Positions 31,204 to 36,691 of a stretch of DNA of 36,691 nt are shown here, one piece after another (position 1 is the stretch's first letter; every line of letters begins with the position of its first letter). Source of the stretch: a virus; IMG/VR virus record IMGVR_UViG_3300013125_000020, positions 1 to 36,691 of that record; one strand, given 5' to 3'. A model generated the notes under the pieces. That model saw only the letters and a program-made list of their open reading frames with translations. It ran no database searches and was not told where the DNA came from. Made by a program: the position numbers and the translations under genes.

Positions 31204-31422
31204 TCATGAATTAATCTCTCTTGACATAGAATCTGTGCCACCAGCTGTGGCTTTTAATCTATTGATTGTATCTGGACTTGACAGCTTCGTTAAAACACTT
31301 GTTAGTTGGCTAGCAGTTACGCCATTATCCATTGCAATCCTAAGAGCATTAAGAGTTGACTTTGTAAATCCAGACAGCACTTGTCTTTGCTCTGCTTCTA
31401 TTAAAACTCGTTTATTTGCCAT
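31204..31422 (-). CDS. Small protein of unknown function
   Basis: A protein of 72 residues from ATG 31422, which overlaps the upstream stop by 11 bases; a longer frame to 31494 is unlikely. It begins MANKRVLIEAEQRQVLSGFT and continues helical (STLNALRIAMDNGVTASQLT), ending in a disordered tail. No domain recognised and no tag-like N-terminus. Its place just before the resolvase gene gives no firm clue. Confidence 0.5.
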   Translation of the reverse strand: MANKRVLIEAEQRQVLSGFTKSTLNALRIAMDNGVTASQLTSVLTKLSSPDTINRLKATAGGTDSMSREINS

Positions 31423-31615
31423 CGCAATCACACTTCTTTTCTTTCTTGGGCTTTGTTTCAGCATCCTTGCGATAATTCTTCTGTTTCTGAGCATACAATT
31501 GACTTACATCTTGAACAATGCCAACGGTTGTCTGAGCAGCCTCTTTCTTATCATCCAAAATCTCTTGAAGAGTCTTCCAAATGATTCTTTTTAATTCTTC
31601 ACGAGTAATTTGCAT
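31412..31615 (-). CDS. Small protein with tag-like N-terminus MQITREELKR
   Basis: A protein of 67 residues. MQITREELKRIIWKTLQEIL is a good match to the recurrent amphipathic motif, without an obvious I-x-x-E site at the usual place (IIWKT). The remainder is charged and ends with KKEKKCDCDGK. One of a run of two neighbouring tag-type genes. Function unknown. Confidence 0.58.
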   Translation of the reverse strand: MQITREELKRIIWKTLQEILDDKKEAAQTTVGIVQDVSQLYAQKQKNYRKDAETKPKKEKKCDCDGK

Positions 31616-31617
31616 TG

Positions 31618-31794
31618 CTATTTGCCCTTTTTCTTTTCATCCCTTACCATTGCACCGGCAATCTTTTTAGCACTCTCTTCTGACTTTCCGCTTCTCTTGA
31701 TAGCGTTCACTTTATCTTGAAAGGTGGCTTCTGAAAGAACCTCGCTCAAAGCTTCTTGAATCATTTTCTTAAGTTGTTCTTTGGCTAAATTCAT
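31618..31794 (-). CDS. Small protein with tag-like N-terminus MNLAKEQLKK
   Basis: A protein of 58 residues from ATG 31794 (AAGGA about 10 bases upstream); a frame 8 codons longer would overlap the preceding gene. MNLAKEQLKKMIQEALSEVL is a typical tag-like helix with MIQE-A. After it comes FQDKVNAIKRSGKSEESAKK with IAGAMVR, a small helical unit that I associate with phage structural and internal proteins. It stops with TAG, two bases before the next ATG. Possibly a DNA-binding internal head peptide because of its strong positive charge. Confidence 0.6.
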   Translation of the reverse strand: MNLAKEQLKKMIQEALSEVLSEATFQDKVNAIKRSGKSEESAKKIAGAMVRDEKKKGK

Positions 31795-31807
31795 TGTATT
31801 TGCTTCC

Positions 31808-32917
31808 TTATCCGTCAATCGAAATCTTTATCGTGTACTCTCGCTCTTGAAGTTTGCGTAATGGCTCTGCTAAACTGGCAATTGCAATTACGTTCTTGTC
31901 TTCATCGAGAACGGCAACTTTCGAAATATATGTTTGCTTTCGAAAATCTTTGTGTACATCGTTGTACTCTGAATAAATAGAGTTGGTTAAGCCTACCTTC
32001 TCATCTTCATAAAAACCATGAGAACTGCTAGCAAAATTCAAATATCTTGTCATATCATTTCGATCAACAAACGATGGATTATTGGAATGGTTCAACGATC
32101 CTTTTGGTGCATGAGCATACATCAAAATCACTGGCGTCTGTACTGTTCCATTAAACTCCAAAGTATATGATGGAAAACTTTCATCTGTATTGTCTGCGCC
32201 CCAATAACACCACCTAGGCTTGCCATCTGTGTTCCAAGTCGGATATGTTCCGGAATAAGTCAATCCATCGATGCTGTCATCAATGATCCAAGAACCAGTC
32301 AATAGGATAATGCCTTCATCATATAGTACAACTCCAGCTACTAATCCAGATCCGGTTGCACCAAACGTCTGAATTAATTCGCCATTTTGATTTGAATCTT
32401 CTAGAGTACCAAACAGCACTTCAGTTTCAAGAAAACTTAACTTGACAGATCCTTTTTGTATTTTGCTTCCGTAAAATGCCTCTGGAATGCTGATCATCAG
32501 CATCTCTTGAGCGCTCTTGTCACCATAGGACGAGCTAAAAGCAAAATGAGGACTTAGAAGAGTGTTGTACTTTAGTGTTGACTTGATGGCTGACAAATAT
32601 TGTTCGTAGCTTGAAGTATCGAAACCTGTCCAATATTTGTATAAAGAAATCGAAGCAGTTGTCATTCCAGAATTTAATTGAATCTGTTCTCCGTATGATG
32701 CTGTCGGAAAACTATCAGCATTCGAAGAATCTTTATATACAAACTGTCCACTTGAAGCAGACAGCCCATAGGTCAAATAACCATCGGCATTTCTTTCAGA
32801 AGGCTCCCAAGAACATTGTTTTGTTCCATCTGACAAGATTATCATCTCTGAACGAGGATGCGCCTCGTTTGTTGAATGAATAATATCATCTTGATCGAAC
32901 TGAAAAAGATATGACAA
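31808..32917 (-). CDS. Virion structural protein, paralogue of 33382-34395
   Basis: A protein of 369 residues from TTG 32917, with GGGAG about 8 bases upstream. It is beta-rich with many Ser and Tyr. Segments IQKGSVKLSF, LYDEGIILLTGSW and SNNPSF match segments of the 337-residue gene upstream (IKKGSVNLYY, VFYQAGAILLSGSSW, SSNPTY). The two C-termini align: KVAVLDEDKNVIAIASLAEP versus GVGLFSAKGELLATAKLSEP. No known fold can be named; tail or baseplate placement is inferred from the cluster. Confidence 0.7.
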   Translation of the reverse strand: MSYLFQFDQDDIIHSTNEAHPRSEMIILSDGTKQCSWEPSERNADGYLTYGLSASSGQFVYKDSSNADSFPTASYGEQIQLNSGMTTASISLYKYWTGFDTSSYEQYLSAIKSTLKYNTLLSPHFAFSSSYGDKSAQEMLMISIPEAFYGSKIQKGSVKLSFLETEVLFGTLEDSNQNGELIQTFGATGSGLVAGVVLYDEGIILLTGSWIIDDSIDGLTYSGTYPTWNTDGKPRWCYWGADNTDESFPSYTLEFNGTVQTPVILMYAHAPKGSLNHSNNPSFVDRNDMTRYLNFASSSHGFYEDEKVGLTNSIYSEYNDVHKDFRKQTYISKVAVLDEDKNVIAIASLAEPLRKLQEREYTIKISIDG

Positions 32918-32919
32918 AA

Positions 32920-33351
32920 TTAATCTCCCGTTCTATGTCCACCGGGCTCTGAATAAGAATTGCCATAAATCATTTCATTCTCATCACGATAGGAAGGTAC
33001 ATATTCTCTGGCTTTTGGTTTCTGAATTGTTGAAGCAATCTGTTTAACGTCAATCGACTTATTCAGTAAACCATCGCTCTTATCTCTCTTCGCTATTCTG
33101 GTATGAAAACTGACAAAAGCTGGAGCTAAGTCTAGATCTCTTGCAATCTTGTCAACAGAATCAGAAGTATTATCTGCCATAGCCATACGGATAATGCGTT
33201 CAAAAGCATCGATCATATCTGTGAATACCGATTCATCTTCAACGAATCTTTGAAGTTGCAACTTGATATGACGAATAATTTCTGGTTGCTTTTCTTGGGC
33301 TTGCTTAATGTGATCTTCGAAAGCCTCGTTTATCATCTTTTTAAGATTCAT
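32920..33351 (-). CDS. Small protein with tag-like N-terminus MNLKKMINEA
   Basis: A protein of 143 residues. The first 14 residues, MNLKKMINEAFEDH, are a short version of the recurrent motif with MINE-A. Residues 15-95 are helical and charged, with DSVDKIARDLDLAPAFVSFH that could form a helix-turn-helix. The C-terminal 40 residues are Tyr/Glu-rich and disordered. It lies between two paralogous structural genes. Function unknown. Confidence 0.55.
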   Translation of the reverse strand: MNLKKMINEAFEDHIKQAQEKQPEIIRHIKLQLQRFVEDESVFTDMIDAFERIIRMAMADNTSDSVDKIARDLDLAPAFVSFHTRIAKRDKSDGLLNKSIDVKQIASTIQKPKAREYVPSYRDENEMIYGNSYSEPGGHRTGD

Positions 33352-33381
33352 AAATCGTTGATTTCCTTAAATTTCCTTAAA

Positions 33382-34395
33382 TTACCAATCGAGCCTGATT
33401 TTAATGTTTAACTCTGTACTGCTTGTTTTCTTCAATGGTTCCGATAACTTAGCTGTGGCTAACAGTTCTCCTTTAGCAGAGAAAAGACCAACTCCCGTTA
33501 AATACGAAACTGCTGGATCGCTAGCCACGTCTTTTGTGACAATCTGGCTACTAGAAAGATACGTGGGATTACTAGAATAGTTAAACTCGTTATTATTTGC
33601 CCGGCAGAAATACATCTGACTAAAAAGCTCTGTAGTGTTTGTTAGTTGAAGATTACAAATTCGGTGTCTGAAACCGTCACAAATCTCTTCGATACTGCCG
33701 GAAGTAAAGAGATCTGCAAACGTGTCAGCCGAACCGTTAGCCTCTTCTATAGCCCAACTAGAGCCCGACAACAATATCGCACCAGCCTGATAAAATACCA
33801 TTCCACAATTATCCTCGGGCGATATTGTGACATATATTGAAGAATATTCACCAACCGGTGAATCAATATAAATACTACCGGCTTCATAACCGTGACAAAT
33901 TTCTCCCGAATCACAGGACGTAGAATAAGAGGTATCGTCAAAATAATACAGATTCACTGAGCCCTTCTTAATTTCATCCTTGTAAACTAATCGAGAAAGA
34001 TCGATAAGGAAGACTTCCTTCATTTCTGCACCAGTCTCGGGATTTTTCAATGGTTTTACCTTTCCATCATCGTCAAATCCCATCAACATCTGACACATTT
34101 GATTGTACATGTTAATTTTCTTGTCTGCATCAACAACACCAGTCGTATTGTAAATTGAGCTTGATGCAAAGCCAAACGACAAATCAAACAAATGATTCGC
34201 TGAGGAACTCAAATAAGGATAATCATATACCGATTCAAAAATACCATGAGAATACTTCTTAATATTCTCTTCATCTGGAAAGCCAGCATAGTCAGTACCA
34301 TTGAACAAAGTTCCCGTCATTGGAATTCCTTCATACAAAGGCGTTCTTACGGTCGCCTTATCGCTAGCTAATAATTGCTTAAACATAGAAGCCAT
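33382..34395 (-). CDS. Virion structural protein, paralogue of 31808-32917
   Basis: A protein of 337 residues. It shares the C-terminal architecture and strand motifs with the gene 465 bases downstream (GSVNLYYFDD, AGAILLSGSSW, NYSSNPTYLSS and a final KLSEPLKKTSSTELNIKIRL). It is beta-rich, with several Tyr/Ser repeats and no enzyme motif. The pair probably arose by duplication and is likely to form tail, baseplate or fibre-attachment components. No T4 counterpart assigned. Confidence 0.7.
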   Translation of the reverse strand: MASMFKQLLASDKATVRTPLYEGIPMTGTLFNGTDYAGFPDEENIKKYSHGIFESVYDYPYLSSSANHLFDLSFGFASSSIYNTTGVVDADKKINMYNQMCQMLMGFDDDGKVKPLKNPETGAEMKEVFLIDLSRLVYKDEIKKGSVNLYYFDDTSYSTSCDSGEICHGYEAGSIYIDSPVGEYSSIYVTISPEDNCGMVFYQAGAILLSGSSWAIEEANGSADTFADLFTSGSIEEICDGFRHRICNLQLTNTTELFSQMYFCRANNNEFNYSSNPTYLSSSQIVTKDVASDPAVSYLTGVGLFSAKGELLATAKLSEPLKKTSSTELNIKIRLDW

Positions 34396-34414
34396 TATAT
34401 TCTCTCCTTATTTC

Positions 34415-35326
34415 TTATACTTGCTTAATGTAAGTAAGTGGAACAACAACGCTTCCACCTGTAGTTGCACCAGATACGCGAACATTTGTTTCAATGATAT
34501 AATAATTGCTGTCATTAATCGTAATTGTCTTACCATATCGAGTAAAATAATAATCGCTCTCTTGAAGATTAACTGAAGACTTGATTCTGAATTGCAGAGA
34601 ATTTCCACGAGGACCGGCGATCACCTGACCATTCGATACTGTTGTGTCCTTGTTGGGGAACACGTAATCTGGATCATTGCTTGACAAATAATAACTTGCC
34701 ATATCGTCATCGTCAATATAAGATGATACTGCCGTTGGATTTTCCGTATTGCTGATCTTCAATACTGCTCCAAAGCGATTATCCATCTCGACAATATAAG
34801 CTGTCTCTGTCAAATCCGCATCTAGTGGATTGACTGGAGATATCGCTGTCGTGTCGAGTCCTTGATCAACTTGTACACCACCTTGGCCAAAATTCTTCGA
34901 TCCGTCCATAATCAAAGCTGTCAAATTCAAAGCACCTAGATCATCGCGTACAGCCGTAAACGTGTCTGTATCAACTGCAACAACATAAACGTCTTTGCTG
35001 TCAATCGTTGTCGGGTGCCTTGTATCATTAATCTTCATAACTGGCAGATATAGCAAATTTGTTCTAGGGATCGTCATGAGCCTCGACTTGCCAGAAGAAG
35101 CATTGTTCGTAAACGCCTCAAAGATTGGCGTTCTCATGATCTCCAAGTCGTAATAAGCACTTCCAGATGGATGAGAACTATCATACAGACCGTAATCAAT
35201 TTCATCATCAAACAAAGCAAACTGAGTGATTCGGAAAGAACCATCTCCTTTTGCCAGCAACTTTCGACCAGCATCCGTCAATACGGCATCGAGAATAATG
35301 TCACCTGAATTATCTAAAAATCCCAT
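34415..35326 (-). CDS. Virion structural protein with conserved MGFLDNSGDI start
   Basis: A protein of 303 residues. The N-terminal block MGFLDNSGDIILDAVLTDAG then RKLLAKGDGSF, with FALFDDEIDYGLYD, is characteristic of a structural protein conserved in environmental T4-like phages. The rest is beta-rich with Asp/Thr-rich loops (DVYVVAVDTDTFTAV), ending VPLTYIKQV. It lies 2 bases after the partial gene at 35329 and 19 bases before the next, so it is co-translated with other tail proteins. Exact role unknown. Confidence 0.75.
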   Translation of the reverse strand: MGFLDNSGDIILDAVLTDAGRKLLAKGDGSFRITQFALFDDEIDYGLYDSSHPSGSAYYDLEIMRTPIFEAFTNNASSGKSRLMTIPRTNLLYLPVMKINDTRHPTTIDSKDVYVVAVDTDTFTAVRDDLGALNLTALIMDGSKNFGQGGVQVDQGLDTTAISPVNPLDADLTETAYIVEMDNRFGAVLKISNTENPTAVSSYIDDDDMASYYLSSNDPDYVFPNKDTTVSNGQVIAGPRGNSLQFRIKSSVNLQESDYYFTRYGKTITINDSNYYIIETNVRVSGATTGGSVVVPLTYIKQV

Positions 35327-35328
35327 AA

Positions 35329-36690
35329 CTATTGTACTCCATTGTTCAATGTTTTCCCAATAACTAGTTTATCGTCCAAAGTAAACTTACAATACACATC
35401 GAGCTTCCTGCCGGTATTTTTCGAAGTAATTCGAACCCTAATTGGCTTGTTCCAAATCGAAAAATCATCAATTCCCGTTCCGGTATATTTTCCAGAGTCT
35501 TCTTGCTTCAATACAGTCTGCAAGAAAGCTGGACTAATTGAAAGAGTCCTCTTAAAGCTCTTGTCTTTCTTGCTCTTTCGCTTCTCTGCAAACTCAAACA
35601 AATCATTCATCATATAGACCGTACCACCGTCATTAACTACCTTAATTTTGAAAATATTTGATGGCATCGAAATATTATTATGATTATCGATACTTCGAAT
35701 GCAATAATAATAAGTTATATTTGGCTCTATATTATCTTCAAAGATTGCTGAATTGTTCTCTGTTTCATAAAACAGTCCACTTTGAAAGTCTGTCCATTTT
35801 ACCGGCTCTTTGTCCAATCGAAACACTTGAAAACGAATTGGTCTATCGTCGGTTCCGAACTGAACCTTCTTGTCTTTCGACTTCTGAGAAGCAATAACCG
35901 TTCTCCAATACGCAGCATCAGTATTCAGAATGGTTACTGGTTCTAAACGTACTTGATCAAAAGAGCTATTTACAAAAATTTTGACACGATTATCGATACC
36001 GATTTGCGGCAAAAACCTTACCGTTGGACCAACCGAAGGCTTGTCGAGTACTTGTGCGACATCAGCATAAATTGAAACTTCAACAATCTGTACAATAGTT
36101 TCGCAATTGTACGGCACAACCATATCATCTTTACCATAGCCGGGCTTTGGAGCACCATAATTGTATTTTTCTCCGATAACCAACTGAAGAGCGATAATAT
36201 CATAACGATACGGAATTCCATATTTGACTTGGCTGTCGATGTATCGCAATACTTCTTGCTTCGAAGTATTCATGAAATAAAAGCTCTGTAACGTTTCTCC
36301 AGTCACATTGTTCTTCTTGTCAATACGATAAGCAACTGTTTCTGTATATGGCTTCTTGCTGTTCTCAAGCATCTGTTGATATGTTCTGGAATTTTCTAAA
36401 ACTAGCTGCTGATACTTCTCAGAGAACACAAGCCAGTTAATAGCTCGTTCTAACGAATCTTTCTTAGATAATGATTCCGCGTAACGTTTGAGATATTCAC
36501 CATAATACACTAGCTCGTTAGTGGGAATAGTGATCTTTGGAATCTCTTGATCTTGATCATAGGCGTCATACCAAGCTTTCAGATCGAATACTCTTGTATC
36601 TTGAAATGCAGCGTTCTTTGGATCGCTTGTATCGTAAACATAATACTGATCTTTTTTCCAATACGTATCCGAAATCAACTGAGCTAACAA
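35329..36690 (-). CDS. Large virion structural protein with fibronectin-like segment (5' end outside window)
   Basis: Open to the right edge; the start codon lies outside, so the 453 residues seen are a C-terminal part. It has a long helical region near the start (YLKRYAESLSKKDSLERAIN), then beta-rich repeats. Residues about 320-360 (EDNIEPNITYYYCIRSIDNH, then ISMPSNIFKIKVV) resemble a fibronectin type III module, as found in phage tail proteins and baseplate arms. It precedes the MGFLDNSGD gene. Identity with any T4 tail protein is not evident. Confidence 0.7.
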   Translation of the reverse strand: MLAQLISDTYWKKDQYYVYDTSDPKNAAFQDTRVFDLKAWYDAYDQDQEIPKITIPTNELVYYGEYLKRYAESLSKKDSLERAINWLVFSEKYQQLVLENSRTYQQMLENSKKPYTETVAYRIDKKNNVTGETLQSFYFMNTSKQEVLRYIDSQVKYGIPYRYDIIALQLVIGEKYNYGAPKPGYGKDDMVVPYNCETIVQIVEVSIYADVAQVLDKPSVGPTVRFLPQIGIDNRVKIFVNSSFDQVRLEPVTILNTDAAYWRTVIASQKSKDKKVQFGTDDRPIRFQVFRLDKEPVKWTDFQSGLFYETENNSAIFEDNIEPNITYYYCIRSIDNHNNISMPSNIFKIKVVNDGGTVYMMNDLFEFAEKRKSKKDKSFKRTLSISPAFLQTVLKQEDSGKYTGTGIDDFSIWNKPIRVRITSKNTGRKLDVYCKFTLDDKLVIGKTLNNGVQ

Positions 36691-36691
36691 C

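Overview
The window reads as part of a large, AT-rich tailed-phage genome with a T4-type head module. This rests on recognisable T4-like proteins: large terminase (gp17-like), portal (gp20), prohead protease (gp21), scaffold (gp22), major capsid protein (gp23), a Mre11/Rad50 recombination nuclease (gp47/gp46) and a gp61-like primase. Almost every gene is on the minus strand, so transcription runs from high to low coordinates. Genes are packed with ATGA or TAATG overlaps. I see no rRNA, tRNA or CRISPR array, and no gene-free stretch longer than 300 bases. The host cannot be named from sequence alone; an uncultured or environmental, probably aquatic, phage is the best guess.

Layout in transcription order. 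36691-31808: tail or virion structural proteins, including two paralogues. 31794-26012: small proteins plus a replication/recombination block (RuvC-like resolvase, primase interrupted by an in-frame amber codon, single-chain Mre11-Rad50 fusion). 26006-14107: packaging and head assembly (terminase with mini-intein, portal, protease with a LAGLIDADG intein, many small head-region proteins). 14103-8904: thioredoxin-like protein, DUF5661/GNAT protein, phage bS21 ribosomal protein, scaffold and major capsid protein, closed by a strong intrinsic terminator. 8850-3613: an accessory island with two homing endonucleases, the only plus-strand gene (a fibre-like protein whose start looks frameshifted), a lytic transglycosylase and four tiny coupled genes, with sigma70-like promoters of a kind I did not find elsewhere. 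3543-1: neck or virion proteins and two genes sharing an unrecognised domain, one of them fused to a Nudix hydrolase.

The most striking pattern is a recurrent N-terminal amphipathic helix of the type M-x-[LI]-x(4)-L-K-x-[IM]-I-x-E-[AI]. It heads at least eight otherwise unrelated small proteins, and one 25-residue gene consists of little else. Most copies carry a hydrophobic-x-x-E site resembling T4 gp21 cleavage sites, and many lie around the protease and scaffold genes. I therefore propose a capsid-targeting tag that brings a set of internal head proteins into the prohead. This is inference, not established.
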